Under the pieces are notes generated by a model, which was not told where the DNA came from, made no database searches, and saw nothing but the letters and a program-made list of their open reading frames with translations. Shown here one piece after another: positions 35,671 to 44,575 of a DNA stretch of 64,000 nucleotides. Location: contig JANYES010000011.1 of assembly GCA_025362975.1 (NCBI GenBank), positions 317,581 to 381,580 of the forward strand, written 5' to 3'. Made by a program: the position numbers and the translations under genes. The number at the start of each line of letters is the position of its first letter. Within the stretch, counting starts at the first letter, position 1. The DNA is from Alphaproteobacteria bacterium (GTDB taxonomy: Bacteria; Pseudomonadota; Alphaproteobacteria; Rickettsiales; SXRF01).

Positions 35671-36153
35671 ATGTTGGAAGATCCACGTTTCTGGGTTGCC
35701 GTTTCCTTCTTCGCGTTCGTCGTCGGCACCTACAAAAAAGTCTCGTCGCTCGCCATGAAAGCGCTCGATAGCCGCTCCGCCAAAATCAAGCAGGAGCTTG
35801 ACGAAGCGCGCTCGCTGCGTGAACAGGCCGAAGCCGTTCTCGCACAATATAAGCAAAAACAGGCCGAATACTTGCAAGAAGCCGAAATGCTCCTCGCCAA
35901 CGCCCGCCGCGACGCCGAAACCATGCGCGTCACCGCTGAAGCAGATCTGAAGGCTTCGCTCGACACCCGCCAGAAACAGGCGATGGACCGCATCGCGCAG
36001 GAAGAAACCAACGCTATCGCAGAAGTACGCAACCATGTTGTCGACATGGCCCTCACCGCCGCCCGCACCATCATCGCCGACCATGTGAGCAGCATGTCGC
36101 AGGACGATCTGGTGAAGATGGCGCTGTCCGATATCGACCGCAAAATTCACTAA
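35671..36153 (+). CDS. atpF: F0F1 ATP synthase subunit b
   Basis: A 160-residue peripheral-stalk subunit with a short N-terminal membrane segment (FWVAVSFFAFVVGTY) and a coiled coil, starting 2 bases after the b' stop. It ends the F0 operon; no F1 genes (atpHAGDC) follow, as expected for alphaproteobacteria, where F1 is a separate locus. Confidence 0.93.
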   Translation: MLEDPRFWVAVSFFAFVVGTYKKVSSLAMKALDSRSAKIKQELDEARSLREQAEAVLAQYKQKQAEYLQEAEMLLANARRDAETMRVTAEADLKASLDTRQKQAMDRIAQEETNAIAEVRNHVVDMALTAARTIIADHVSSMSQDDLVKMALSDIDRKIH

Positions 36154-36195
36154 ATACTCCGGGTCAACTTGCTCACGCACAGCCACTCCACGAAT

Positions 36196-36228
36196 TGTCA
36201 TCCCGTCCCCGTCATGCAGCGGGTGACA
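36196..36228. repeat. Copy of the gtcaccccgtc-type palindromic repeat
   Basis: tgtcatcccgtc...cagcgggtgaca in the spacer downstream of atpF; imperfect relative to the copy at 22116-22155. Confidence 0.65.
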
Positions 36229-36356
36229 GCCTGTGAATAATGGCACACTGGCATTTTAGCCACTATCGGTAATTATCCACCACCGAAGCTCCTGTCCTGT
36301 ATTGATGCACATGCCTGATTTCAATACACTCGTCCTCAATTATGGATGGGTAAGGA

Positions 36357-37193
36357 ATGTGTTCTGCGCGTCGACTGCGATTTAGCTACCTCGCCGCCCT
36401 CGCGGCCAATGTCCTTGCTACCCCTGCGTATGCTGGCGCATGGATGCAAGCTCCCAACGAGGCGCTGGTCATCCTCAGCTCTTACGCCTACCAGTCCAAC
36501 CAGCGCTTCGACAATTCCAGCCACCGCGTCCACCAGCCGAATTACACGCAAGTTGGCCTCAACCCTTACGTTGAATACGGCCTGCGCGAGGACATCACCA
36601 TCGGCGCCAATCTCTTCTTCATCCGCGCGGCGCAATCGGGCGCACCAGCCCAGCGCGGCCAGTCCAATTTCGGCATCGGCGACAGCGAGTTTTTCCTGCG
36701 TAAAAAACTCTGGCAGAAAGACGGCTTTGCGCTGTCGCTGCAACCCTTCATCAAACTTCCAAGCCCTCAGTCTTCCACGTCCGACACCCCTAAGTTAGGC
36801 AGCTCACACCCAGATCTCGGCGCCAGTCTTTCCGGCGGTTACGGCTTCTCCGCTTTCGGCCAGAACCATTTCATCGAGATCACCCCGCAATACCGCTATC
36901 GCTTCGGCCCGCAGCGCAACCAGCTCAACGCTGCCGCCACACTGGGCGTTCATGTCACGGAAAAATGGATGCTCATGCCGCAACTCTTCCTCACCTCGCG
37001 CACCTCTGAACGCGCCAACGCCACATTCACCCAGTCGTCCGCCGACGATTACGACGCCACGCGCGCGCAGCTTTCCGCCGTCTATGATTTGCGCAAAGAC
37101 GTCTCCGTGCAATTCGGCGGTTTCACCGACCTTAACGGTCGCAACGCTGGCCGCGGCCAAGGCATTTTATTCGCGTTATGGAAGCGGCTGTAG
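36357..37193 (+). CDS. Outer-membrane beta-barrel protein
   Basis: A 278-residue protein with a signal peptide (cleavage near TPAYA) and alternating polar/aromatic strands through the whole length (for example HFIEITPQYRYRFG). It ends in an aromatic-rich strand GILFALWKRL. It resembles small barrel proteins annotated as transporters or DUF-type barrels; the cargo is unknown. It immediately precedes a membrane glycosyltransferase gene, so the two may form an export pathway. Confidence 0.75.
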   Translation: MCSARRLRFSYLAALAANVLATPAYAGAWMQAPNEALVILSSYAYQSNQRFDNSSHRVHQPNYTQVGLNPYVEYGLREDITIGANLFFIRAAQSGAPAQRGQSNFGIGDSEFFLRKKLWQKDGFALSLQPFIKLPSPQSSTSDTPKLGSSHPDLGASLSGGYGFSAFGQNHFIEITPQYRYRFGPQRNQLNAAATLGVHVTEKWMLMPQLFLTSRTSERANATFTQSSADDYDATRAQLSAVYDLRKDVSVQFGGFTDLNGRNAGRGQGILFALWKRL

Positions 37194-37204
37194 CCTTCAG
37201 GCCC

Positions 37205-39052
37205 ATGCATTTTAAAACGCCGCTCGGTGCCATCCTGATCGAGCGCGGGCTGATCAGCCACGACGAACTGCGCGAAGCGCTCGCCATACAAAGCCGTGAC
37301 GGCACGCGGCTGGGCGATATCCTCATCAGCGAAGGCCTGATCGACTATTACGATCTCTACAACGCCATCGCCGAAAGCAACAACATGCCCTTCATCAACC
37401 TGCTTGAACAGCCGCCGCAGACCGACCTGCTCGATGCGATGGACGCCGACACCTACCTGAAGCTACGCATCCTGCCGTGGAAGCGCGAAGGCGATTCGAT
37501 TATCATCGCCGTATGCGAAGTGACGCTCGAAATCATGATATGGATTCGCCAATGGTTCGGTCTCAGCACGCAGCTCGTCGCCACCTCGCCTATCGATATC
37601 AAACAAACCGTCGAGCGTCTGTTCGGCTCAAAACTCGAAGAAGAAAGCTGCCTGACTTTGCTCAAACACGCGCCCCAGGCTTCCGCCTACCTGACACTCA
37701 TGCCGCGACAAAAATGGGTGCTCGCCGCCTTGCTGCTCACCACCATCGGCTGCATCCTCTATAATGCCCCCACCACCTTACTCGTATTGCTGATGTTGTG
37801 TCAGGTAACTTACGCACTCACCATGATCTTCAAAACTTTAGTCTTTTCGGTTGGTCAATTGCAACGCCCAAAACTCAAAAACTACACCAGTATCGACCCG
37901 CAGGATTTGCCCATCTACACCATTCTCATCCCCATGTACCGCGAGGCCGAAAGCCTGCCCGGCATGCTCATATCCATGCACAATCTTGACTATCCCGCTT
38001 CCAAGCTCGACATCAAACTCGTGCTCGAAGAAGACGACGACGAAACGCTCGACGCTGCTTACGCGCTTCGCCCGCGCTACCAGTTCGACCTCATCCGCGT
38101 GCCGCGCGGGCAGACGCGCACCAAGCCCAAAGCCTGCAATTACGCACTGCGTTTCGCGCGCGGCGAATTCATCACCATCTTCGACGCCGACGACCGCCCC
38201 GAGCCCGCGCAGCTTAAAAAAGCCGTGCACGCTTTCCGCACCTTGCCCGAAGACGTCGTCTGCCTGCAAGGCAGGCTCAATTACTACAACGCCAACGACA
38301 ATTTGCTCACGCGCTTTTTCTCGCTGGAATATTCAATGCTGTTTCGCGTCCTCCTTCCCGGCTTAGAGCGTCTCGGTATCCCCATCCCGCTTGGTGGCAC
38401 CTCCAACCACATCGCCCTCGAACGCCTCAAAAACTTGGGCGAGTGGGACCCCTACAACGTCACCGAAGACGCCGATCTCGGCACCCGCCTTGCTGCTCAA
38501 GGCCTTCGCACCGCGATGCTCGATTCCGACACGATGGAAGAAGCCCCCAACCTCTATTGCGCCTGGATCCGCCAGCGCTCGCGCTGGATTAAAGGCTACA
38601 TGCAGACATGGCTGGTGCACATGCGCCATCCCGTGTCGCTTTATCGCCAGCTTGGATGGCGCAGCTTCTTAGGTTTTCAGTGTTTCATTGGCCTGTCCAG
38701 CTTCACGTTTCTGTCCGCGCCGGTGCTGTGGTGTGTGTCGCTGGCATGGGCAAGCGGCATGCTGCGCATGGAATTCCCCACATGGCTCGGCTGGCTCACC
38801 GCCGCGAATCTCATCTTCAACGGCGCTACGCACTGGTACTACACCCTGTACTGTGCCGCGCGTTACCACCGGCGCAGCTGGGGCATGGCACTGGCCGTGG
38901 CGGCCTATCCGCTCTATCTCGTGCTGCATTCCATTGCCAGTTACAAAGCGTTATGGCAGCTCATGGTCCGTCCGCATTTCTGGGAAAAGACGGTGCACGG
39001 CCGGGCGCGCACGCAGGTTGCGCCGCCCGCTTATGCGGCGTCATTGAAATAA
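37205..39052 (+). CDS. Processive family 2 glycosyltransferase with N-terminal MshEN domain
   Basis: A 615-residue inner-membrane enzyme. Residues about 6-140 form a MshEN (GspE N-terminal) domain with two motif copies (LGAILIERGLISHDELREAL and RLGDILISEGLIDYYDLYNA), the type that binds c-di-GMP in MshE and NfrB relatives. Two membrane segments follow (about 170-215), then a GT2 domain with DAD at 327-329, TED at 420-422 and QRSRW at 457-461, the processive synthase signature. More membrane segments close the protein. ATG 37205 is chosen; the frame also opens at 37178, inside the barrel gene. It probably makes an exopolysaccharide under c-di-GMP control; this is inferred. Confidence 0.88.
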   Translation: MHFKTPLGAILIERGLISHDELREALAIQSRDGTRLGDILISEGLIDYYDLYNAIAESNNMPFINLLEQPPQTDLLDAMDADTYLKLRILPWKREGDSIIIAVCEVTLEIMIWIRQWFGLSTQLVATSPIDIKQTVERLFGSKLEEESCLTLLKHAPQASAYLTLMPRQKWVLAALLLTTIGCILYNAPTTLLVLLMLCQVTYALTMIFKTLVFSVGQLQRPKLKNYTSIDPQDLPIYTILIPMYREAESLPGMLISMHNLDYPASKLDIKLVLEEDDDETLDAAYALRPRYQFDLIRVPRGQTRTKPKACNYALRFARGEFITIFDADDRPEPAQLKKAVHAFRTLPEDVVCLQGRLNYYNANDNLLTRFFSLEYSMLFRVLLPGLERLGIPIPLGGTSNHIALERLKNLGEWDPYNVTEDADLGTRLAAQGLRTAMLDSDTMEEAPNLYCAWIRQRSRWIKGYMQTWLVHMRHPVSLYRQLGWRSFLGFQCFIGLSSFTFLSAPVLWCVSLAWASGMLRMEFPTWLGWLTAANLIFNGATHWYYTLYCAARYHRRSWGMALAVAAYPLYLVLHSIASYKALWQLMVRPHFWEKTVHGRARTQVAPPAYAASLK

Positions 39053-39082
39053 TCCTTGCAATTGCCGCGAAAAATAGTACCA

Positions 39083-39101
39083 ATTGCGAATCGTTCTCAA
39101 T
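39083..39101. promoter_or_regulatory. Putative Fur-type iron box
   Basis: attgcgaatcgttctcaat is an imperfect palindrome (7 of 9 pairs) resembling Fur boxes such as GAGAATNATTCTC. It lies 20 bases before the ATG of a cupredoxin-FTR1 iron-uptake pair, which supports iron repression. Confidence 0.6.
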
Positions 39102-39121
39102 CATAATAAAGGACTTTTCCC

Positions 39122-39484
39122 ATGACTCGCTTCACCGTGAATTATTTAATTGGCTTCGCCCTCGCACTTCTCTTTCCAGCCGCCGCCTTCGCCGCCGACG
39201 CCACCACGCCCGCGACCGCCGACACGAAGCGCTACGTCATCACCCTCAAGAACCACGAATTTACCCCGATGGAACTCACCGTCCCCGCCAGCCAGAAATT
39301 CGAACTCACCGTGAAAAATGACGACCAGCAACCCTTCGAATTCGAAAGCAGCCAGCTTAAGCGCGAAAAGATCGTGCAGCCGAACGAATCCATCATCATC
39401 AAATTCAACGAGCTGAAACCCGGCACGTATAAATACGTCGACGATTTCAACGAAAGCGCGTTCGGTTACATCACCGTCAAATAA
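39122..39484 (+). CDS. Periplasmic cupredoxin-domain protein (FTR1 partner)
   Basis: A 120-residue exported protein: signal peptide ending AAAFA (about 24) and one cupredoxin fold. Blocks NHEFTPMELTVPA, FESSQLKREK and PGTYKYVDDFNE fit the Cupredoxin_1 group found next to FTR1 iron permeases. The usual Cys copper ligand is absent, so it is probably an iron-delivery or accessory domain rather than a blue copper protein. Its stop abuts the permease ATG. Confidence 0.8.
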   Translation: MTRFTVNYLIGFALALLFPAAAFAADATTPATADTKRYVITLKNHEFTPMELTVPASQKFELTVKNDDQQPFEFESSQLKREKIVQPNESIIIKFNELKPGTYKYVDDFNESAFGYITVK

Positions 39485-40309
39485 ATGCTGTCCACCGCCA
39501 TCATCATTTTCCGCGAGACGCTTGAGATTGCCATGATCTTAGGCGTGGTGCTCGCAGCCACGCGCGGCCTCGCCGGGCGCACAAGCTGGATTGCGTTCGG
39601 CTTTGCTGCGGGCGTGGGCGGTGCGGGGCTAGTGGCGCTGTTCACCAGTTCAATCTCCAACGCCCTGTCAGGTTCCGGTCAGGAGCTGTTCAACGCCGCT
39701 ATTTTATTCGCCGCCGCGCTCATGATCGGCTGCACGGTGCTGTGGATGCACAAACACGCCCGCGAGATGGCGGCCCAGCTCCGCAAAGTCGGCCAAGAAG
39801 TCAGCGCCGGCAACATGCCGCTATATTCGCTATCGCTCATCATCGGCCTATCGCTTTTACGCGAAGGCTCGGAAATCGTGATGTTCATCTACGGCATGAT
39901 GCTTTCCGGCCAAAGCGGCGCTTCCATTACCGGCGGTGCCGCGCTCGGTTTCGCGCTCGGCACGGTGGCCGGTGTGATGCTTTACTACGGCCTGCTCAAA
40001 ATTCCCTCGCGCCACGCGCTGAAAGTCACCAGCTGGCTGCTGATTCTGCTCGTGGCGGGCCTCATGTCCCAGTGCGCCGGATATCTTCAGGCCGCCGGGT
40101 ATTTCGAAGATTATTCCTCGCCCGTCTGGGACAGTTCATGGCTGCTTTCCGAGGAAAGTATCGCCGGAAAAACCCTGCATAGCCTGGTCGGATATAGCGC
40201 CTATCCCACCCCCGTGCAGATCGTTTTCTACCTGTTCACCCTCGCCCTGATTGTCGGTTTAATGCGCCACCACCGCGCAAAACACGCGGTCGCGCCCATA
40301 GTGGCGTAA
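39485..40309 (+). CDS. FTR1-family iron permease
   Basis: A 274-residue polytopic protein with the two REXXE iron-binding motifs, RETLE at 10-14 and REGSE at 126-130, and about seven membrane segments. FTR1/EfeU permeases import iron, usually in oxidised form with a periplasmic partner. It directly follows the cupredoxin gene with no spacer, and a Fur-like box precedes the pair. Confidence 0.9.
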   Translation: MLSTAIIIFRETLEIAMILGVVLAATRGLAGRTSWIAFGFAAGVGGAGLVALFTSSISNALSGSGQELFNAAILFAAALMIGCTVLWMHKHAREMAAQLRKVGQEVSAGNMPLYSLSLIIGLSLLREGSEIVMFIYGMMLSGQSGASITGGAALGFALGTVAGVMLYYGLLKIPSRHALKVTSWLLILLVAGLMSQCAGYLQAAGYFEDYSSPVWDSSWLLSEESIAGKTLHSLVGYSAYPTPVQIVFYLFTLALIVGLMRHHRAKHAVAPIVA

Positions 40310-40610
40310 TTTTTTTTCCTGCAACTACCGCGAGCGCAACTGCTCTAAAAACGCTGATTTACACGGTGCAAACTAGTTTGCGCATCGCTTAAATCCAGTA
40401 TTTCGCAGTTAATTACAATTTATTGTGCAAAATCAACCTAAGCCCCGCACGCACCGCAACATGCAACTTCGGGTTGGTACAACCGCACGAAATCGCGTCC
40501 ACGCAAGATAAGAAGCATAGATTGCATTTTAGCTAAATACTTTGATTTAATCTTTGAAATATAAACAAAATTCACTGTTTAACACGCTGAAAAAACAGTA
40601 CTCTGGAAGG
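40310..40610. other. Intergenic region before the pseudopilin gene
   Basis: About 300 bases of mixed composition. A perfect 14-base palindrome, gcaaactagtttgc, is at 40368-40381. The frame of the next gene is open back to a TTG at 40554, but this stretch lacks a leader-like sequence. No RNA gene recognised. Confidence 0.4.
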
Positions 40611-41456
40611 ATGAAGCCTGTTACTACCACACGCGCCGGACCCGAACTTCAAGCGGGTTTCACACTGATCGAGCTATCGATCGTGCTGGTCATCATCGGC
40701 CTGATCGTCGGTGGTATTCTTGTAGGCCAGGATCTCATCAAAGCCGCCGAAATCCGGGCCACAATTTCACAGGTGGAAAAATACAACGCCTCGGTCAACA
40801 CCTTTCGAAATAAATTTAACGCCATGCCCGGCGACATGCTGCAAGCCAACGCCGCCGCATTCGGATTACTTTCACTCAGCAACGCCGCGATGACAGGCCA
40901 GGGCGACGGCAATGCGCTCATCGAGGGCGGCAGCACCAACGGCATCAACGGCATCGGCGAAACGCTCGGCTTCTGGCGTCACCTGTCGGAAGCGAATCTC
41001 ATCGACGGTTCGTTCGGGAGTAACGGCAACGGCAACATCGTCCCTTCCACCGGCCTTCTCACCAGCAACGTCACCAATGTCGACCAGTCGCTGCCCGCTT
41101 CGAAAATAACGCCGCGCCAGTATTTCATCGTCTACGCCAACGGCGGATTGAATTACTTCCAGCTTTCCCCCGTCACCAGCATTACCGCCGCAACAGGCGC
41201 GTATAATTTCGGCACCTCCGCCATCGCGCCGCTCACCGCTGTCAATATCGACACCAAGATTGACGATGGCATGCCCAACACCGGCAGCATCATCGCGCGC
41301 GGCATCGCCGCCGTCAACGTGGCACCGTCGGTCAACCCCGCACCGACAGCCAGCACCTACACTATCGGCTCAGGCGCATCCACCGACACCTACAACGTCA
41401 CGCGCAACAACGGCGGCACAGACGGTTCGTGCAGCATGCGTTTCCGGTTCAACTAG
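40611..41456 (+). CDS. Type IV pilin-like protein (prepilin N-terminus)
   Basis: About 281 residues. A short basic leader is followed by the prepilin peptidase site and N-methylation helix (AGFTLIELSIVLVIIGLIVG), with Glu5 after the G/F cut. The next part (NTFRNKFNAMPGDML) is typical of a pseudopilin group; the rest is Asn/Gly/Thr-rich with a C-terminal Cys (DGSCSMRF). ATG 40611 directly after GGAAGG is chosen over TTG 40554. No other pilus genes are nearby, and it overlaps motB tail to tail by 4 bases. Confidence 0.85.
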   Translation: MKPVTTTRAGPELQAGFTLIELSIVLVIIGLIVGGILVGQDLIKAAEIRATISQVEKYNASVNTFRNKFNAMPGDMLQANAAAFGLLSLSNAAMTGQGDGNALIEGGSTNGINGIGETLGFWRHLSEANLIDGSFGSNGNGNIVPSTGLLTSNVTNVDQSLPASKITPRQYFIVYANGGLNYFQLSPVTSITAATGAYNFGTSAIAPLTAVNIDTKIDDGMPNTGSIIARGIAAVNVAPSVNPAPTASTYTIGSGASTDTYNVTRNNGGTDGSCSMRFRFN

Positions 41457-42148
41457 TTTGAAGGAGTTTCCATGCGGATAATGATGCGCTGGTTACGCAG
41501 ACGATTGGATTCAATATCATTGCCCTTGGCATCGCGGTTCGGCACCAACGGCTGCGTGCCCGCAAAGCTCGTGGCGCGAAGCTGCGCCGGGTTTACGCCT
41601 TCTTCCTGCAACACGTTGACAATCGTCGCCGCGCGCAGTGCTGCCAGCGACCAGTCGTTCATCGGCATGCCGCGTTCAGCATCCTTGCCGCTCGTGTGGC
41701 CTTCCACTTCGATGGTGTAAGCTGGCTGCACGTTCGCTTTCAAGGCCTGTGCGAGTTTCACTATAATCGCCATCTGCGCAGGCGGAATATTTGAAGACCC
41801 ATCGTCGAAGAACTGCACCGCCGATACATCGATGGCAATCCCGCGATTGGTTTTCTGCAACGAGATAAACTGGTCCGCATCGCTTGACATGATGACCCCC
41901 ACCAGCGTGCGATACGCTTCATCGAACGACGTTCCCAATTCCAGCGTTCCCGATTTATGCGTTCCCACCGGATGCTCCTGCTCCACCCCGCGATTCATGC
42001 TCATCGGATGGTTCTGGCGCGATACCGACACGGAAATCAGAATCACGAACAGCATGAACAGCAGCGTAATTAAATCGGCATAGCTCATCAGCCATGCGTC
42101 GACATGATCGGTTTGCCCTTTGGAATGACGGCGAATGTGTTTTTGCAT
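41453..42148 (-). CDS. motB: MotB-like flagellar motor stator protein
   Basis: Inner-membrane stator subunit anchoring to peptidoglycan. The 231-residue protein has one membrane segment with the proton-binding Asp25 in SYADLITLLFMLFV and a C-terminal OmpA-type domain (VEGHTSGKD...NRLRNQRIII). ATG 42148 has AGGGG 8 bases upstream and is preferred to ATG 42163. It lies 18 bases after motA. Confidence 0.88.
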   Translation of the reverse strand: MQKHIRRHSKGQTDHVDAWLMSYADLITLLFMLFVILISVSVSRQNHPMSMNRGVEQEHPVGTHKSGTLELGTSFDEAYRTLVGVIMSSDADQFISLQKTNRGIAIDVSAVQFFDDGSSNIPPAQMAIIVKLAQALKANVQPAYTIEVEGHTSGKDAERGMPMNDWSLAALRAATIVNVLQEEGVNPAQLRATSFAGTQPLVPNRDAKGNDIESNRLRNQRIIIRMETPSN

Positions 42149-42166
42149 AGTATTTCCCCTCATTTT

Positions 42167-43003
42167 TTAGGCCGCCATCGCAATGCGTTTTTGCATGGTC
42201 GTATACACCTGATCGCTCAAGTCGAGATGCTTGGACGGCTCAAGGAAGCTGTTCAAACGGTCCTGCATATAGAACGGTCTGCGTTTCTCAGCCAGCATAG
42301 CCAGCCCTTCCGTCACCATCATGTGACGCATATGCAGCTTCTCTTCACGCTGCAATAATTTATCCGCCGCTGGCAGGCACACAAGGCGCGCCACCAGAAT
42401 CCCGTACAGCGTCGACAGCATCGCAATACCCAAACCGCTTTCAATCCCGGCCAGATCGCCCGCCGCCTGCGTCAGCAGCGCCACCATGCCCACGAGTGTG
42501 CCCACCATGCCAAAGGCCGGCGCCGTCGCCGCCATGTTGCGAAGCACCGTCACCGGCATACAGCGGCGTTCGAATTCATTCTCCGCCACCGTGCTCAGCA
42601 TCTGGCGCACGCTTTCAGCCGTATAGCCCGACAGCACAAGGTCAAGCCCGTAGCGCATCAGCGGGTCATGCGCCTTCTTGCCGCTTTCGCGCTCAAGGCC
42701 CACGAGGTCCTTCTGCTGAATCACATATGACCACATAATCATCTGCATGATATCAAGGTGCAGATTATGCCCCTCCACCGGCGCAGGCTTCAACATGGCC
42801 TGAATCGTTTCAAATGCTTTCACCACGTCCTGCTTCTGATAGCTCAGATATGCATTGCCCACGCACCCGCCCAGTACAATCACCAGCCCTTCTATATTCA
42901 AAAACGCCCCATAACCGGTCAATGCAACCAGCGTACTCAGCACCACAATCGCCCCCAAAGCAAGTGCCAGCGGCCTTTTTGGCCCATCCAACGCTATTTT
43001 CAT
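42167..43003 (-). CDS. motA: MotA-like flagellar motor stator protein
   Basis: Ion-channel subunit of the flagellar stator, 278 residues, four membrane segments. The conserved block PAFGMVGTLVGMVALL contains the key Pro. The frame is open to 43342, but ATG 43003 is preceded by AGGAGG at ideal spacing and begins directly before the first membrane helix. The motAB pair stands alone without other flagellar genes. Confidence 0.9.
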   Translation of the reverse strand: MKIALDGPKRPLALALGAIVVLSTLVALTGYGAFLNIEGLVIVLGGCVGNAYLSYQKQDVVKAFETIQAMLKPAPVEGHNLHLDIMQMIMWSYVIQQKDLVGLERESGKKAHDPLMRYGLDLVLSGYTAESVRQMLSTVAENEFERRCMPVTVLRNMAATAPAFGMVGTLVGMVALLTQAAGDLAGIESGLGIAMLSTLYGILVARLVCLPAADKLLQREEKLHMRHMMVTEGLAMLAEKRRPFYMQDRLNSFLEPSKHLDLSDQVYTTMQKRIAMAA

Positions 43004-43079
43004 ACATCCTCCTGTTGCTCGTTTCTTAACATATAAGCAAATCCCATGCCTAAATAAGGCGCATGGCTGCATATATTGA

Positions 43080-43107
43080 TTGACGAATTTATTTTTAAAT
43101 ATACAAT
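43080..43107 (+). promoter_or_regulatory. Putative promoter of the receiver-kinase pair
   Basis: TTGACG at 43080-43085, a 16-base spacer, TACAAT at 43102-43107; 34 bases before the ATG at 43142, in an AT-rich stretch. Confidence 0.5.
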
Positions 43108-43141
43108 TTATAGTTGTATAAACCCGTCCGGATAACAACCC

Positions 43142-43567
43142 ATGTTCAATAAACGCCTGCTTGTCATCGACGATGATAACGACATCACCGAACTCGTTTC
43201 GCGGATCGCGATCCAGAGCGGCTTTGACACACGCACGGCGCATAACGACCTGTCCTTCATCTCTATCTACGAACATTTCAAGCCCGACGTAGTCGTCACC
43301 GACATCGTCATGCCCGGCATGGACGGGTTTGAAATCCTGCAATTCCTTTGCGCGCGCGGCAGCACGGCTCGCATCGTCCTCATCAGCGGCAACCAGCAGT
43401 ATTAAGAGATGGCAGGGAAATTGGCCGAGAATTTAGGCCTCAATGTCCAGCTCATGGTCGCCAAGCCCTTCCGCCTGCACGAGCTGCGCATGGCGCTACG
43501 CGAAATCCACTACTGCCTGCCCGACCGCGACCCAGAGCCTGAACACGCCAAGAGCGGCACGCTGTGA
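43142..43567 (+). pseudogene. Response regulator receiver gene interrupted by an in-frame ochre codon
   Basis: The frame starts MFNKRLLVIDDDND with the acidic pair, phosphoacceptor Asp54 (VTDIVMPGMDG) and the beta4 Ser of ISGN, then meets TAA at 43403-43405 (codon 88). The same frame continues EMAGKLAENLGL...VAKPFRLHEL, supplying the conserved receiver Lys, to a TGA at 43565-43567 that overlaps the kinase GTG (GTGA). The full 141-codon frame is clearly one receiver gene. A base change from a sense codon such as TTA explains the stop. An ATG 3 bases after the stop could allow reinitiation and a two-piece receiver. Otherwise it is a mutation or sequence error. Confidence 0.85.
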
Positions 43568-44316
43568 GCGCGCTGACCCGCCTTGTCCGCGAACGCCCCC
43601 GCGATATCGACTGGCACCTCCAATGGCAAAAACTCGAAGCGATGGGCTATGTCACCAGCGCCATCGCGCATGATGTCAACAACATGCTCGCCGTCATCCT
43701 CGGCAATGTCGATTTTATAAAAGAGCAGCTCCCCGCCGACAGCCCGCTGCTCGATTTCATCCTCCCCGCGATTCAGGCCGCCGAGCAAGGCGTGCAAATG
43801 GCGCAGCAGCTCCTCGCCTTCGGCTGCAAACAAGCCTTACGCCCGCAGATAATACCTCTCAACGACGCCGTGCGCCGCTTCTGCCAACAAAAATTGCATT
43901 TCCCGGAAAACATGACGCCCACCATCACCCTGCCAGATCATATCGGCAATGTCCTCGTCGACGCACATCTGCTCGACGAGGCGCTAAAAAACATCGTCCG
44001 CAATGCCTGCGACGCCATGCCCGCTGGCGGCACGCTGGAATTCGAAACCAACACCAAAACCTATTCCAACGGCCGCCACGGCGTTCCACCCGGCGTCTAC
44101 TGCGTGCTCGCTATCCGCGATTCCGGCTGCGGAATGTCAAGCGACATCATGGAGCACGCCTTCGATCCATTCTTCACCACCAAGCATCCCGGGCGTGGGG
44201 TGGGGCTGGGCTTAAGTATGGTTTACGGCTTCGTCAAGCAAAACGCCGGCCACGTAACACTCGCCAGCGAGTTGGGCCGCAGCTCCTCGGTGCTGATTTT
44301 CCTGCCCCGGCAATAG
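43564..44316 (+). CDS. Histidine kinase without sensor domain
   Basis: A 250-residue soluble kinase. The dimerisation/phosphotransfer region has His36 (AIAHDVNNMLAVILGN), followed by the N box (NIVRNACDAM), G1 (DSGCGMS), F box (DPFFTTK) and G2 (GRGVGLGLSMVYG). Only about 30 residues precede the His box and there is no membrane segment, so input must come from a partner. It is coupled by a 4-base overlap to the interrupted receiver gene. Confidence 0.9.
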   Translation: MSALTRLVRERPRDIDWHLQWQKLEAMGYVTSAIAHDVNNMLAVILGNVDFIKEQLPADSPLLDFILPAIQAAEQGVQMAQQLLAFGCKQALRPQIIPLNDAVRRFCQQKLHFPENMTPTITLPDHIGNVLVDAHLLDEALKNIVRNACDAMPAGGTLEFETNTKTYSNGRHGVPPGVYCVLAIRDSGCGMSSDIMEHAFDPFFTTKHPGRGVGLGLSMVYGFVKQNAGHVTLASELGRSSSVLIFLPRQ

Positions 44317-44575
44317 GGGTTTTCGGACTCTTTTTGCCGCCAAAATTTAATAACCAAATCCGGCAGATTCCGTTAAGTTTTGAGTAATCATATTTTATGA
44401 TTCCTTTGTGTAGCATTTGCAACCTTATGATATAAATTGATTATATTCTACTCGTTTACTAATTTAAGGTAATTACTTTATTAAGCCAATTAACACAACC
44501 GTCACATAATAACTGATATTTTTTAACCTTTGGGCGCCATAATTAAGAGATAAGGTTTGCTCTTAAAGGTGACGT

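Noticed and set aside
40554-40610. Upstream TTG start of the pseudopilin gene
   Set aside because: The added 19 residues do not look like a prepilin leader, and ATG 40611 follows a GGAAGG.
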